Below are positions 45,242 to 55,629 of a stretch of 64,000 nucleotides of DNA, one piece after another. The stretch comes from Pirellulaceae bacterium (GTDB lineage: Bacteria; Planctomycetota; Planctomycetia; Pirellulales; Pirellulaceae). The stretch lies in NCBI GenBank assembly GCA_029243025.1, contig JAQWSU010000034.1, positions 62,001 through 126,000 on the forward strand, read 5' to 3'. Numbering within the stretch: position 1 is the first letter of the stretch; every line of letters begins with the position of its first letter. A program made the translations under genes and the position numbers. The notes under the pieces were generated by a model. It was not told the DNA's origin, did not search any database, and saw only the letters and a program-made list of their open reading frames with translations.

Positions 45242-46147
45242 ATGTCCAGACTCGCCTGCCACCTCCATCGATTTCATCAGGCAATGGCAGGAATCATTGT
45301 CCTTCTACTTGTCATCCTGCCTTGCCAATTCGCTTGTTCCGATAGTCCGCTTCGATACATCCAAAACGATGCGATCAAGCTTGGTATCAATCTCGAATCT
45401 GGGGGCGCCATTGGCTATTTTTCCTTACGTGCAAAAGACCGCAATCTTTTAAATCGATACGACCGTGGAAGATTCATTCAACAGTCCTATTACGGTGACC
45501 AAGATGGCTCGGTCTGGCGCGACAAGCCCTGGTGTTGGAATCCGGTCCAAGGAGGCGATTGGCAAGGTAATTCGGCGAAGATCCTGGCGTCTTCTTTCCA
45601 AGCCGACCAACTCACGATAGTCACACAGCCACGTCATTGGGCCAGCGGTAAATTACTCACGGACACCGTCATGCGTATGCATGTAACGCTGGAGGGTCCT
45701 GTCGCTCACATCAAGTACAGCTTCCACTACAAGGGTCACCAGGCACATGCTCGCAGAGCGCAGGAATTACCTGCCGTATTTGTCGACTACGCACTCCCAA
45801 ACCTTGTCTTTTATCGTGGTGATCGACCCTGGCAGAACGCGTTATTGACCCGCCTCGTTCCCAACTGGCCTAACGAGTACCACTCGATCAACGAGCCTTG
45901 GGCGGCGTACGTCGACGAACACGACTGGGGACTTGGCATCTACAGCGAGCGCATGTCTAAGCTGACCTGCTACCGATATCGTGGTGATCAAAAGACGGGT
46001 TCAATGGCGGCAGCCACCTCTTATCTGGCACCGATTGAGCAGTTGGCAATAGGCCCTGGCTTTCACTTGTCGTATCAAGCATCAATTACAATTGGGAAAC
46101 TTAACGTCATTCGGGCACGTTTTTACGACCTTCATCAGCAGAACTGA
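45242..46147 (+). CDS. Secreted protein of unknown function
   Basis: 301 aa from the ATG at 45242. A signal peptide is present (MAGIIVLLLVILPCQFACS). The mature part is rich in Trp and Tyr (GSVWRDKPWCWNPVQGGDW; YYGDQDGSVW; VPNWPNEYHSINEPWAAYV) and begins with RYIQNDAIKLGINLESGGAIGYF. This looks like an extracellular beta-sandwich, perhaps carbohydrate-active; I do not recognise a named family. It follows the flavoprotein by 38 bp on the same strand but shares no obvious role. It is convergent with the Gfo/Idh gene. Confidence 0.78.
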   Translation: MSRLACHLHRFHQAMAGIIVLLLVILPCQFACSDSPLRYIQNDAIKLGINLESGGAIGYFSLRAKDRNLLNRYDRGRFIQQSYYGDQDGSVWRDKPWCWNPVQGGDWQGNSAKILASSFQADQLTIVTQPRHWASGKLLTDTVMRMHVTLEGPVAHIKYSFHYKGHQAHARRAQELPAVFVDYALPNLVFYRGDRPWQNALLTRLVPNWPNEYHSINEPWAAYVDEHDWGLGIYSERMSKLTCYRYRGDQKTGSMAAATSYLAPIEQLAIGPGFHLSYQASITIGKLNVIRARFYDLHQQN

Positions 46148-46210
46148 CAGCGTCCCGCTGACCGACCACGTCAGCGTCTACCATCGTAGTTGATCATTCC
46201 AACGGGGGCG

Positions 46211-47578
46211 CTAGCCCAGGCTCCAGCCGTCACGATAATCGCGACGAATAAAAGGCGCGGCTTCCGGACAATTTACCGCCTCCATCTTTTTCGGATCCCA
46301 TTCCAGTTTTTGCCCGGCCCGATAGGCAACGTTGCCCAAATGATTTGCCTCGGTCAACCAGCCAGCATACTCAAAATTGCAAGTCGTCGGCTCCCCCGTC
46401 TTGCAAGCATGAATCCACTCTTGGTGGTGGCCGCGCGATTTTGGGATAAAGGGTTCGGGCCGGACAAAATCACTAAATTTGTCTTCGGGTAACAGAAGAT
46501 GCTTGCCGTAATCGGAAAGTAACATCCCATCGTCACCGATAAATAGATGGCCGCTACCCCACTGGGGAATGCCCCCTGCCTTCAAGATTGCGGGCTTGTT
46601 GACGCCTTGATACCAGTTTACTTCGACCGGTGGCCGATCACCTCGCGCACCATACTCGTACTTAACTTGCATTGATGCCGGTGCCAGTTCGGGGTGTGGG
46701 GGCGGTCCAGAAGCTTCGACAGTTCGCGGGTAATCCAACTCCAACGCCCAGAATGGCAAATCGACAAAATGGCTACCCAGATCCGACATCGTTCCATTTC
46801 CAAAATCCCACCACCGATACCACTTGGGTCCGGGAAAATAGACATTATGATACGGCCGTGCCGGCGCCGGACCGAGCCACAGGTCCCAATTCAATCCCGC
46901 TGGGATCGGATCCGACCCGACGGGTCGATCCTGAACGTGGACGATATCGCCGTTCTTTTTGGCCTCTTCTGCACTTGTTTGCCAACCCCAAGCTCGCCCT
47001 ACCCAAACATGCACCTCACGAACAGGGCCGATGGCTCCCGTTTGAATTAATTCAACAACACGGCGATAATTTTCCCCGGCATGAATTTGAGTTCCCATCT
47101 GAGTGGCAACCCCCGCATCATTGGCTGCTTCCCGAATCACTCTTGCCTCCCACACGTTGTAGGTCAGAGGCTTCTCACAATAGACGTGCTTTCCTAGTTG
47201 CAGCGCTGGCAATGTGGCAAAAGCGTGAGTGTGTTCACAAGTACTTACAACTACCGCATCAAACTCATTAGCATGTTCAAACAGTTTCCTGAAATCGATT
47301 TCCCGACGAGCCTTCGGGTGCTGTTTGCCAGCGCGATTCAGATTTTGCTCATTCACATCGCACAAGGCAACGATATCTTCGGACTTGGCCACCTGATTGA
47401 GATTCCCGCCTCCGCGTCCTCCGCAACCGATAACAGCGACCCTCAACTTGTCATTCAACGATCGCCCCTGCACGATCGCTGGCGCGGTCCAACCAATCGC
47501 CGCGGCACCAAGCGTGGACTTCACAAACTGCCGGCGGCTTTCTCTCTGAGTCATCGATGAGCGAGAACTATTCTTCAT
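46211..47578 (-). CDS. Tat-exported Gfo/Idh/MocA-family oxidoreductase
   Basis: 455 aa from the ATG at 47578, chosen because GAGGAG precedes it and the twin-arginine signal ([18 protein letters not shown]) then lies close to the N-terminus. The frame is open upstream to 47674. A Rossmann domain starts at [15 protein letters not shown], followed by [18 protein letters not shown] and the hallmark EKPLT in [11 protein letters not shown]. The C-terminal domain includes [20 protein letters not shown], with candidate active-site Asp and His. Such exported members in planctomycetes are thought to oxidise or rearrange sugars in the periplasm with tightly bound NAD(P). It lies 92 bp downstream of an SGNH esterase on the same strand. 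Confidence 0.93.
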   Translation of the reverse strand: MKNSSRSSMTQRESRRQFVKSTLGAAAIGWTAPAIVQGRSLNDKLRVAVIGCGGRGGGNLNQVAKSEDIVALCDVNEQNLNRAGKQHPKARREIDFRKLFEHANEFDAVVVSTCEHTHAFATLPALQLGKHVYCEKPLTYNVWEARVIREAANDAGVATQMGTQIHAGENYRRVVELIQTGAIGPVREVHVWVGRAWGWQTSAEEAKKNGDIVHVQDRPVGSDPIPAGLNWDLWLGPAPARPYHNVYFPGPKWYRWWDFGNGTMSDLGSHFVDLPFWALELDYPRTVEASGPPPHPELAPASMQVKYEYGARGDRPPVEVNWYQGVNKPAILKAGGIPQWGSGHLFIGDDGMLLSDYGKHLLLPEDKFSDFVRPEPFIPKSRGHHQEWIHACKTGEPTTCNFEYAGWLTEANHLGNVAYRAGQKLEWDPKKMEAVNCPEAAPFIRRDYRDGWSLG

Positions 47579-47670
47579 CCGATTATCTCCTCGGAACATC
47601 TTCTCAAAACGAACTCGCAACACTTTCCAGCGACTACGTTGCGTAAAAATGACACCCTCTATTTTACGAC

Positions 47671-49251
47671 TCACCGCGTTAAGATACCAGCGCGCTGATA
47701 AGAACCTCGATTTAGGTGAACCGACTGAGGTTGGGACAGGGATTCCAATCGGATATCATCCAGATCGACCGTTCCTGCGACGGCTTCGATTCGCAAGATT
47801 ATTTGCCAAGGATCGTAAGAAGGCCCCTGACTGGAAGGCTCAGAGGGCGCCCGGACATTAAACATGTATTCATTCCAGCCAGTTCTCAGGTCCACTATCC
47901 ATTGCTCAGCGCTCTGAGGAATTTCATTTCTCCATTCTTGATCTCGGAACTCAAAGCGAATCTTCACTTGGTCATCGTTCTTTTTCCCACGCATTTTCAG
48001 GCGAACCCGGTAGGTACCACCAAGTTTTGCGGGGTTAGGTTGGTGCACTTGAGTCCCCGGCTTCAAACGCAAAAACCACTCTCCATCGGCACTTTCCCGC
48101 GGATCATGCACACGTTCCGCCCCATCCGTCAAATAACGCCACCCATATCCGCCAAACGGCGAACTCTCTTCAAAACTTCCGTTTGCCACATCGCCATTTC
48201 GCCCGAATCCATCCATCACGTCCATCGGCCAATGTTGCTTCCATTTTCCATTCACGCGGGTCAGGTGTTTTACCAGCGTCTTGGCCATCCCGGCGTGATC
48301 GTACTCGCAACCGTGCCATTCATTAAACAACCAGGGAAATTTCAGAACGGAAAGATTCTCGTCGCCCAACTCCGCGACAACCTCCTGGGTGTAATTCGCA
48401 GGCTCACTTCGCGCCCAACCGTAGCCATTCATCAAGACGATATGAGCATCCGGGCGAACATCACGAAGGGCAGTTATCAACCTTTTGAAATCCTGTTTTA
48501 TTTCCGACTTTGCTTTCGAAGAAATATCATTGGCCCCAAGATTGACAACACAAATCTCAGCCGCGAACTTATCAAACTGCCACTTCGGCTCGGGTTCGAA
48601 AAAATCGATGCGATCGAAAAAAGAAAGTCCTGAATTCAAACCAGTCGCAAGCTTTGCACCACCTGACGAAATATTATGATATTCGGCGTTGAGCATCCGC
48701 GACGCGATACCTGCAAAGCTGTAAAAACTGCCACGCAGCTTCGGATCACCCTTATTTTTTTCATTCTCCAACGAAACGGCCGCCAAATTTGAGTCGCCAT
48801 AGAATTCGATCCGAAGCGACGGCTCCGGAGTACGCGCGCCCGTCGCGTCTCCCTCCACCACGACCAAAGCATCAAGGGTCATCCGCCCTCGTCCCGTGTA
48901 GGTCTCCTTAATCAGTTCAAGCTGATGCTCCCCCTTACACAATCCGGTCACCAAGGTGTAACGGTGGCTGCCGGGCCGCAATTCCATCTTCTTTGATGCT
49001 CCGCCATTTCCATCGACCACGACGCGAACGTATTCGGCTGTTTCACCACAGGTGATTTCAGCTCGAACTCCCGTGCCCTTAAAACAGAGCTTTACGCCTG
49101 AACCTTGCCAAGCACACCAAGGGTGATTAACATTTGAATGATCCCAACGCCCCGCGTAATCAATCCGTTCATCAGTTGGGTCCAGCGTCGCGTCAACTTC
49201 GCCACCAAGCACCATCACCACGCAGAACGATGCCATTACAGTCGAGATCAT
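47671..49251 (-). CDS. Secreted CE2-like SGNH carbohydrate esterase
   Basis: 526 aa. Signal peptide at residues 1-20. The N-terminal beta-domain (about 25-140; [30 protein letters not shown]) resembles the jelly roll of CE2 esterases. The SGNH core follows: Ser in [11 protein letters not shown], then [10 protein letters not shown], the Asn block [14 protein letters not shown], and His in [16 protein letters not shown]2 enzymes remove acetyl groups from plant or algal polysaccharides and use a Ser-His dyad. A C-terminal beta-domain (about 360-510; [19 protein letters not shown]) looks like a CBM4/9-type sugar-binding module. It lies upstream of a Tat Gfo/Idh oxidoreductase and probably shares its transcript. 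Confidence 0.86.
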   Translation of the reverse strand: MISTVMASFCVVMVLGGEVDATLDPTDERIDYAGRWDHSNVNHPWCAWQGSGVKLCFKGTGVRAEITCGETAEYVRVVVDGNGGASKKMELRPGSHRYTLVTGLCKGEHQLELIKETYTGRGRMTLDALVVVEGDATGARTPEPSLRIEFYGDSNLAAVSLENEKNKGDPKLRGSFYSFAGIASRMLNAEYHNISSGGAKLATGLNSGLSFFDRIDFFEPEPKWQFDKFAAEICVVNLGANDISSKAKSEIKQDFKRLITALRDVRPDAHIVLMNGYGWARSEPANYTQEVVAELGDENLSVLKFPWLFNEWHGCEYDHAGMAKTLVKHLTRVNGKWKQHWPMDVMDGFGRNGDVANGSFEESSPFGGYGWRYLTDGAERVHDPRESADGEWFLRLKPGTQVHQPNPAKLGGTYRVRLKMRGKKNDDQVKIRFEFRDQEWRNEIPQSAEQWIVDLRTGWNEYMFNVRAPSEPSSQGPSYDPWQIILRIEAVAGTVDLDDIRLESLSQPQSVHLNRGSYQRAGILTR

Positions 49252-49553
49252 ACTTTCGCCTCATCTCTCTTTGTTAGGTGTGAACATAGGACAAATAGTC
49301 TGCATTTCCCCCAGTCCTGATAAATCCTAACGGCTTAACAACTCGACTCGCCACAATCTTCAACTCCCCCACCGTGGCGACACGCATCCAGACATCTCCT
49401 TGTCCCCAATCGACCCGGCTAATCGGTCGCAACGCGTGCAAAAACGTTTCGATGCAGCGCGGACCTCAATGCACTATAATCCCAGATCCTAGCAGATCCT
49501 TACTGTTTTTTCGCGCAGGCCAGGCTTATTCCCATCATTTGCTTGAGGCAATC
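49252..49553. other. Divergent spacer, esterase / molybdoenzyme
   Basis: Shared upstream region of two divergent genes. The open frame extending the molybdoenzyme back to 49374 has no homology. Nothing else seen. Confidence 0.45.
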
Positions 49554-50855
49554 ATGGAACCCACTCGTAAACACCGCGCTGCCGAGGAGGCTCGACCTCG
49601 GTCGAGCCAGTTCCTCGCAACTCATTTCCAGCTCACACGGCGTTACTTCCTGAAACTTGGCGCGACTGGAGCGGCGGCCTTCAGCGCCTTGGAACTTTCA
49701 GCAGATGGATCCGCTCGAAATACCACGCTTCAAAAAGCAATTGATGCGATCGAACCTTGGCTGACAAAGCAGGATGACTTTGGCGATGTCTCACGTGGTG
49801 ATCCGATCCCTCACACGCTCTCGGCAGAGCAACGAGCCGAAGTTGGCCTCACTCGTGACAATTGGCAGTTGGAAATCAGTTCCGACCCTGAGCACAAAGC
49901 CCGTATCAAAAAACCGTTCACCAAAGAAGCAAACAACGCATTCAACTTCAATGATCTGTTGCAATTATCCCGTGAACACGTCGTTCGTTTCCCAAAAATA
50001 ATGACCTGCTTAAACATGGGCTGTCCGCTCGGAAATGGAATTTGGGAGGGCATCCCACTCCGGGAGCTCATTTGGTTAACCCAGCCCACAGAAAATCTGC
50101 GGCGAATTTTTTATTACGGTTATCACAACGATGATCCCAAACAAGTATTCCGCAGTTCGCTACCAGTAGGGCGCGTCCTCGAGGACCCCCATGGCCTACC
50201 TCCCGTCATCGTCTGTTACAAGCTGAATGAGGATTGGCTAACACCGGAACGGGGCGGACCTGTCAGAATAGTCGTCCCTGAAGCCTACGGGTTCAAGAGC
50301 ATTAAATGGTTAAGTCATATTGTGCTGTCAAATCGCTGGACTTCCAATGACACTTACGGGGAACAAAACAATGATGTCGATAGCCCCATGAAGACATTCT
50401 GCGAAACTTTAACCGTACCGGAACGTGCTCAGCCCAATGAGCCATTCGCCGTTACGGGCTACGCGCAGGTTGGAATTTCGGGCCTCAAAAAGGTGCAAGT
50501 TTGGATTCAAAACAACGACGAACCGCTGCCTGACAATGATCCTCATTTCACGTCAGCACCTTGGATGGACACCGAACTATTACCGGCACCCCAAACATGG
50601 GGTGGCGAGTTACCCGATGGTCGCATTCCCACGGACACACGAGGGTTTGATGATACCACCGGTCGACCCCAACAATGGCCATTGCCGCTGACGAAGGTTC
50701 ACTGGGCGACGCTCTTACCAGGCCTGGCGACGGGTCGTTACACACTTCGATGTCGCACGATCGACGGAAATGACCACGCCCAACCTATGCCTCGACCGTT
50801 TCGAAAATCAGGCCGCGCCGCCATTCAAAAAGTGCGATTCATGGTAGAAGCCTAG
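49554..50855 (+). CDS. Tat-exported sulfite-oxidase-family molybdopterin enzyme
   Basis: 433 aa from the ATG at 49554, preceded by GAGG. Twin-arginine signal TRRYFLKLGATGAAAFS. The molybdopterin domain has the Cys ligand region MTCLNMGCPLGNGIWEGIPL, then DDPKQVFRSSLPVG and EAYGFKSIKWLSHIVLSNRW. The C-terminal dimerisation (Mo-co oxidoreductase) domain follows with FAVTGYAQVGISGLKKVQVWI and WATLLPGLATGRYTLRCRTID. This is the architecture of sulfite oxidase/SoxC-type enzymes, which oxidise sulfite or sulfur intermediates in the periplasm. No cytochrome c partner (SoxD/SorB) is adjacent, so the electron acceptor is unknown. Sulfate-ester metabolism nearby makes a sulfur role plausible. Confidence 0.9.
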   Translation: MEPTRKHRAAEEARPRSSQFLATHFQLTRRYFLKLGATGAAAFSALELSADGSARNTTLQKAIDAIEPWLTKQDDFGDVSRGDPIPHTLSAEQRAEVGLTRDNWQLEISSDPEHKARIKKPFTKEANNAFNFNDLLQLSREHVVRFPKIMTCLNMGCPLGNGIWEGIPLRELIWLTQPTENLRRIFYYGYHNDDPKQVFRSSLPVGRVLEDPHGLPPVIVCYKLNEDWLTPERGGPVRIVVPEAYGFKSIKWLSHIVLSNRWTSNDTYGEQNNDVDSPMKTFCETLTVPERAQPNEPFAVTGYAQVGISGLKKVQVWIQNNDEPLPDNDPHFTSAPWMDTELLPAPQTWGGELPDGRIPTDTRGFDDTTGRPQQWPLPLTKVHWATLLPGLATGRYTLRCRTIDGNDHAQPMPRPFRKSGRAAIQKVRFMVEA

Positions 50856-51063
50856 GGCACCAACAACGGGCAAATCGACTGCAATGGAAGCGGATTCGCG
50901 AGAGAAACATTCTCGCGTCTGCTTGCTCGATCGCTCACTTTTCCGTCTGCTATCGCCCTGGTTGATTCTAATTTCCAGCTTAGCTGTTAACTCCATCTGA
51001 TTCGCAACGGTTCTTCTCCAGACAAATCTTGTTGGCGAACGGTTTTTATCCGGAGACTTTTGA

Positions 51064-51984
51064 TTGCTCCCCCACGCCTCACCTCGAGTTGAGCGAATAC
51101 TCCTAAACGTGGCAGGAGGAGTGTTGATTGCGAGCGGCATCTTCCACATCTTCGTTTGGTTAGTAGTCGGAGGTTCGCTGAGCGGCGACATTTCCTGGAG
51201 AAAACCCATCTTGTTTGGGGTTTCCGCCGGTGTGACCTTGTTGTCACTGAGCTGGGTCGCAAACAAACTGCCACGTCGCCGTCGAGACCCAATCTCGCTA
51301 GGTGCGTTGGGACTGGCGATGCTGGTCGAGGTCGGACTGATCACAATTCAGCAATGGCGAGGCGTCGCATCGCATTTCAATCGATCAACATCTTTTGATG
51401 CGACCGTTTTACTCGGAATAGAAATCCTCATCATTCTCGTGACCCTTGTAATCCTCGACCTGACGATACGCTGTTTCGGAAGGATCGACGCGCACGCCGA
51501 CAACCGACTTGCCATTCGCGGCGGGATGGCGTTGATGGCATTTGCCTGCCTACTGGGATTCGTACTGGTCGGCTACGGAAATCGGCAACAGACGCTCGGC
51601 CAGCCTCCTGGCATTTACGGTGATGCGGGTGTGATGAAGTTCCCTCACGGCATGCCAATTCATGCGATCCAGTATCTACCGATGATCGCTTGGAGCTTAA
51701 AGCGACTCGGAGCAAACGAACGACAACGTCATCAGGCTGTTGGGTGGACTCTCGCGTCGGTCATCGCCTTCACCCTCTTCAGCCTACTACAGACCTTCAC
51801 GGGACGAGCACGCTTCGACATCTGGTGGCTTTCCGGATTATCCCTGATCGCCTCATTTGTCTTTTTGTCCGTGCCCGTCGTGCAAATCGCCCGTCACTTC
51901 GTCGACAGCGTGCAGCAACGAAAGAACGAGCGACGTTTTCTCTCGGGACAAAAAAGAGCGGAAGTATCGAACCATCCGGAGTAA
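51064..51984 (+). CDS. Integral membrane protein of unknown function (TTG start)
   Basis: 306 aa. The best start is TTG at 51064 with GGAG eight bases before it; no ATG lies in frame before the first helix. Seven or eight helices are likely (NVAGGVLIASGIFHIFVWLV, ILFGVSAGVTLLSLSWV, ALGLAMLVEVGLI, VLLGIEILIILVTLVIL, MALMAFACLLGFVLVG, AVGWTLASVIAFTLFSLL, LSGLSLIASFVFLSVPVV). The loop PHGMPIHAIQYLPM has His residues near a membrane face. The family is not recognised. It is convergent with the SprT-like gene, 16 bp apart. Confidence 0.8.
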   Translation: MLPHASPRVERILLNVAGGVLIASGIFHIFVWLVVGGSLSGDISWRKPILFGVSAGVTLLSLSWVANKLPRRRRDPISLGALGLAMLVEVGLITIQQWRGVASHFNRSTSFDATVLLGIEILIILVTLVILDLTIRCFGRIDAHADNRLAIRGGMALMAFACLLGFVLVGYGNRQQTLGQPPGIYGDAGVMKFPHGMPIHAIQYLPMIAWSLKRLGANERQRHQAVGWTLASVIAFTLFSLLQTFTGRARFDIWWLSGLSLIASFVFLSVPVVQIARHFVDSVQQRKNERRFLSGQKRAEVSNHPE

Positions 51985-52000
51985 ATTTCCGGGAAAGCGG

Positions 52001-52504
52001 TCACGCCTTGGGACGACTTCCTTTTGGATTGACTCGGAGTCTCAATTTGCCAAGTGAAGACGGCCCGCACTTCTTGCAGTACAATTTCTTGACATCCTTC
52101 ACTTTTCGCATTCGTTTCCCAACCACCTTCTTACAATTTGCGCAATCGATGAGATAGTTTGCCTCGACCAGTTTCACCTCAGATTCCCGGTAACATCTTT
52201 GGGGTTTTGCACCCACCCTGTGACACCAACGTTTCCAAACCTGGTTATGCCCGTTGTGAATACCCGCTTTGATGTGAGCAATTTCGTGCAGAATCGTCTC
52301 GCGAACTTCGGGCTCATCATTGAGATCCACCAAGTAACACGACAATCGCAGCTGCCGCCTGAGGACCTTACCACTCAGACGATGCTTGCGAATAACGGCA
52401 CAGCCCAGCTGTCGCTTTCCATGCGACCATTTAAAATCCCAACCATCACATCGCCAGCGTCGCATCAGGTCTCGCGCCAGTTGCTCGGCATCCGTCCGTC
52501 TCAT
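52001..52504 (-). CDS. SprT-like zinc metalloprotease-fold protein
   Basis: 167 aa from the ATG at 52504, with GGGAG eight bases upstream; the frame is open to 52552. The zinc-peptidase motif HEIAH is in ILHEIAHIKAGIHNGHNQVW, with a later His as possible third ligand. A C-terminal zinc ribbon reads IDCANCKKV and YCKKCGPSS. SprT/Spartan-like proteins in eukaryotes cleave DNA-protein crosslinks; the bacterial members are largely unstudied. The C-terminal tail is basic (KLRLRVNPKGSRPK), fitting nucleic acid binding. It lies 109 bp upstream of a Gfo/Idh gene with no functional link seen. Confidence 0.9.
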   Translation of the reverse strand: MRRTDAEQLARDLMRRWRCDGWDFKWSHGKRQLGCAVIRKHRLSGKVLRRQLRLSCYLVDLNDEPEVRETILHEIAHIKAGIHNGHNQVWKRWCHRVGAKPQRCYRESEVKLVEANYLIDCANCKKVVGKRMRKVKDVKKLYCKKCGPSSLGKLRLRVNPKGSRPKA

Positions 52505-52613
52505 CGCTCTCCCTACTGACAAAAGCGGTCTGCGCCGCTGAGATTGCAGCAATTTCTCGGCGTCGTGCGTTAGGGGATTTCAAGCCCTTGGGGGTAAACC
52601 CCAACCACGTGGC

Positions 52614-54014
52614 TCAAATCTCGATTTCGTAGCCCTTCCGACTCGGTCGCGACTGCATCCCGTTTGCAACAGCATCGTTTTTGATGACTTGCTTTTCCGC
52701 ATCCCAGTTGATTTCACGATTGAGTCGTATGGCAATGTTCCCAAGGTGGCAGGTATTGATAGCAGCAACGTGCGACCAAACATCGGAGGCAGGTTGAGCT
52801 TCGTTTTGAATGCACTCAAAGAAGTTCTGCATGTGCCCCACCAACTCACCCCGATAAATTTGTTGCAGCCAATCCGCAGGTAACGGATTCTTTGCGAGTT
52901 CCTCAATGGGTGCTCCCGAAATCGTGCCTCGATTAACGAAAATGCGTCCTTCGGTTCCCTCCACGAGAATCCCATTGCGACCTTCACTCGTTATTTCCAT
53001 CAACGCACCATTGGGAAATCGCGCCTGGACCGTAAAGCGATGAGGCGCATTGTAGCGGTCGCTGAGTGTCGGGTTTCCTTGCTCGTCGAACGGCACCGTT
53101 GTTTCCACCATCACGGGTTTAATCGTGGTCGGCCCTTGCCCAGTTCCCGTTTGGTCCAGGATCCATTGGGCGATGTCAACGTGATGAGCCCCCCAATCTG
53201 TCATTTTTCCGCCGCTGTATTCTAACCACCAGCGAAACTCCTGATGACAGTTGGAGGCGTCAATCCCTCCATCTCCTAAATTCCTGACAAGTCGTTGGCC
53301 CTCTTTTCCATTTTTACGGAATCGATAGGGCACGTCTTTTGTGGGCCCCTTCCATCGATCCCAATTCAACGTTTTGGGCGGAGCGATCGCTGGCAATGGC
53401 TTGCTGAATGGATTGTGATTGATGCCGACCGTAACTTTTTTGATATCTCCTAGTCGCCCTGAATGGGCAATTGCCACCGCTTGTAAAAATCGCTGATCGG
53501 ATCTCTGCTGCGTACCAACCTGCAAGATACGTCCCGTCTCCTTTACGACATCAGAGATAATTCGCCCCTCTTCAATCGTCAACGTCAGTGGCTTTTCGCA
53601 GTAAGCATGCTTGCCAGACTTCAGCGCCTCGGCTGAAATCTTGACGTGCCAATGATCCACGGTCCCACAAACAATCGCATCAATGTCGCTTCGGTCAATA
53701 ATCGCTCGATAGTCCTCAAAGACATCAATGGAGTTCTTGCGTCCCTGTCTTGCGATTCGGCCGCTATAGGCATTTTTCGCTCGCATGGCATGAGCCGAAT
53801 CCACATCACACACTGCAACCACGTCAGCAAATGCCAGCGCGCGCCGACCATCCCCTGTCCCTTGCCCACCACATCCAATCACAGCGATTTTCGCACGATC
53901 ATTGGGAGATTGCGGCTTGGCACGAGTCGATCCACTCGTGAAGACACCCAATGACGCCGCAGTCGCAGCAACCGATGCTGACTTCAAAAATTTTCGACGA
54001 TTGGAAAATGGCAT
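52614..54014 (-). CDS. Tat-exported Gfo/Idh/MocA-family oxidoreductase
   Basis: 466 aa. Twin-arginine signal SNRRKFLKSASVAATAASLG. Rossmann start IAVIGCGGQGTGDGRRAL, then IDAIVCGTVDHWHVKISAEA and the hallmark YCEKPLTLTI. The second domain holds DASNCHQEFRWWLEYSGGKM with TDWGAHHVDIAQW, the usual position of catalytic residues. It differs enough from the 46211 paralog (for example in the insert after the Rossmann domain) to have another substrate. Periplasmic sugar oxidation is the general expectation. GGGGAAC lies before the ATG. An alpha/beta hydrolase gene follows upstream on the same strand, 66 bp away, so the two may form a unit. Confidence 0.94.
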   Translation of the reverse strand: MPFSNRRKFLKSASVAATAASLGVFTSGSTRAKPQSPNDRAKIAVIGCGGQGTGDGRRALAFADVVAVCDVDSAHAMRAKNAYSGRIARQGRKNSIDVFEDYRAIIDRSDIDAIVCGTVDHWHVKISAEALKSGKHAYCEKPLTLTIEEGRIISDVVKETGRILQVGTQQRSDQRFLQAVAIAHSGRLGDIKKVTVGINHNPFSKPLPAIAPPKTLNWDRWKGPTKDVPYRFRKNGKEGQRLVRNLGDGGIDASNCHQEFRWWLEYSGGKMTDWGAHHVDIAQWILDQTGTGQGPTTIKPVMVETTVPFDEQGNPTLSDRYNAPHRFTVQARFPNGALMEITSEGRNGILVEGTEGRIFVNRGTISGAPIEELAKNPLPADWLQQIYRGELVGHMQNFFECIQNEAQPASDVWSHVAAINTCHLGNIAIRLNREINWDAEKQVIKNDAVANGMQSRPSRKGYEIEI

Positions 54015-54080
54015 TATTTGTTCCCCAATAAAGGTGGTAAGTATCCCTGCAGATCCTTGATACTAAAAAAGAACGTGTCG

Positions 54081-54818
54081 CTATTCACCCTTCTTCCTTG
54101 AATGCGACAGCAACCACTTGTAAAGCTCTTTGTTATTGTAGGTCTCCGTCCATGAATCGTGATTCGCTTCTGGGTAGACCGTAAGCGTTACATCGACTCC
54201 GTGACCTCTTAAGGCTGCAGCCATCTCTTGGGATTCACTCAGAGGCACCACGGTATCTTTTGCGCCATGAAAGGCCCAAACCGCTGCCTGAATCGGCTTG
54301 ACGTAGGAAACAGCGATGGTGTTTCCTCCCCCGCAGATCGGGGCAATCGCCGCAAAACGCTCCGGCTCATCCAAGGCCAACGCCCACGTCCCAAATCCGC
54401 CCATACTCAATCCGGTAACGTAAATACGTTGCCGGTCTACATGGAACGTCGATTCCAAATGATCAATCAGCGCGCTCAGGTCAGCCGACTGCCACCAGCC
54501 ACCTTCCTTACATTGTGGAGACGCAACAATGAACGGAAAGTCTTCTCCCGCATCAATCAGTTTTGGCGGACCATGAACTTTAACGCGTCCCAACATATCA
54601 TTGCCGCGCTCACCTGCCCCATGCAAAAAAAGCAACAGCGGGGACGATTCTTTTTCGTCGTAATCTTTCGGTAAATAGAGCAAATAATTGAGCCGACTTT
54701 GGCCAGGTACCTCTAGCGATTGCTCAACCTGCTTGCCCGCAGACGGTACCGGATCAGCGGCCGAGTCACTAACCATCAACATAAATACGAGACCCAAAAT
54801 TTGCAGAAAGGATTTCAT
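54081..54818 (-). CDS. Secreted alpha/beta hydrolase (feruloyl-esterase / PHB-depolymerase-like)
   Basis: 245 aa from the ATG at 54818, preferred to 54866 because a signal peptide begins there (MKSFLQILGLVFMLMVSDSA). The oxyanion strand is LLLFLHGAGERGNDML, the nucleophile elbow is YVTGLSMGGFGTWALAL (Ser in GLSMGG), Asp is in AFHGAKDTVVP and His in EANHDSW. This is the pattern of secreted esterases annotated as prolyl-oligopeptidase or phospholipase/carboxylesterase family. The substrate could be an acylated or feruloylated polysaccharide. The next gene downstream is a Tat Gfo/Idh oxidoreductase. Confidence 0.9.
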   Translation of the reverse strand: MKSFLQILGLVFMLMVSDSAADPVPSAGKQVEQSLEVPGQSRLNYLLYLPKDYDEKESSPLLLFLHGAGERGNDMLGRVKVHGPPKLIDAGEDFPFIVASPQCKEGGWWQSADLSALIDHLESTFHVDRQRIYVTGLSMGGFGTWALALDEPERFAAIAPICGGGNTIAVSYVKPIQAAVWAFHGAKDTVVPLSESQEMAAALRGHGVDVTLTVYPEANHDSWTETYNNKELYKWLLSHSRKKGE

Positions 54819-55227
54819 TACTTTTTCATGCTCCACACGGTTTCGATTTTCGAGCTCAGGCGACACTCACTCATATTTATTTCAAAACATTCTGCCTGAC
54901 CAACAACAGCTGAACACAGCCAATACCTGCCCCGTCTCCCCCATTATAGCCGCTGAATGAACGGGAGCATCCCTACTACCCTGAAAGACCATCTACCAAG
55001 AATTGAGTGTACCCTCTCTTTTAGCAATCTCCTTGTCTCGCACCGTCCTTCGAGCCCAAACGATCTCAAGATTTCATTCATTCGGGATTCGTATTAGGTT
55101 ACTTTGATAAGACGCTTCGAATCATCGACCAGACACAGCGGCAGGTTTCAAATCAGAACGCGCTACACTTCGCGCTATCGACCGAGACAATCATTGCCAT
55201 CGCCTGAATTTGAGTTGGCGCTGGAAC
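54819..55227. other. Spacer between hydrolase and DUF3859 genes
   Basis: No supported gene. A weak hairpin (CGCCTGA/TCAGGCG) at about 55200-55235 overlaps the DUF3859 stop and lacks a T-tract, so I do not call it a terminator. Confidence 0.45.
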
Positions 55228-55629
55228 TCAGGCGGGAGCATTGTCTCGATATAGCTCAAACGTTTTCTCGGCAACTATTTTTCCGCCCAACTCAAGCGTC
55301 ATGTGCCAAGGCCCGAGCTTGTCCTCAACAGGCTCCCAAATCGTATCACCTAGGTAAAAATTCCACTCGTTCTGTTTCACGTAAACAAGGCCGTCAAATG
55401 CTGGTCTCGGCGCACCTTCTTGATCAAGAATGCCAGGATGATCAATGCAATAAATCAGCTCTTGATTTTTGGCCCCTTTGATGTTGACCAAAAAACCAAA
55501 TTCGACGTCAATGTCCGCGCGCACCCGAGTGGTCATCTGGGCAAGTCGCGGCAGGTCCTTCGAATCTTTATCCCACTTGGTGTAGATACCGTAACTGCGC
55601 ATCATGATTTGAGGTTTGCGTTTCGCCAT
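55228..55629 (-). CDS. DUF3859-family protein
   Basis: 133 aa. The start KPQIMMRSYGIYTKWDKDSK and the pattern VEFGFLVNIKGAKNQELIYCIDHPGI, FDGLVYVKQNEWNFYLGDTIWEP and PWHMTLELGGKIVAEKTFEL match the DUF3859 family as I remember it. It is predicted to be a small beta-sandwich, soluble in the cytosol as no signal is present. Function is unknown. It stands alone on the minus strand. Confidence 0.82.
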   Translation of the reverse strand: MAKRKPQIMMRSYGIYTKWDKDSKDLPRLAQMTTRVRADIDVEFGFLVNIKGAKNQELIYCIDHPGILDQEGAPRPAFDGLVYVKQNEWNFYLGDTIWEPVEDKLGPWHMTLELGGKIVAEKTFELYRDNAPA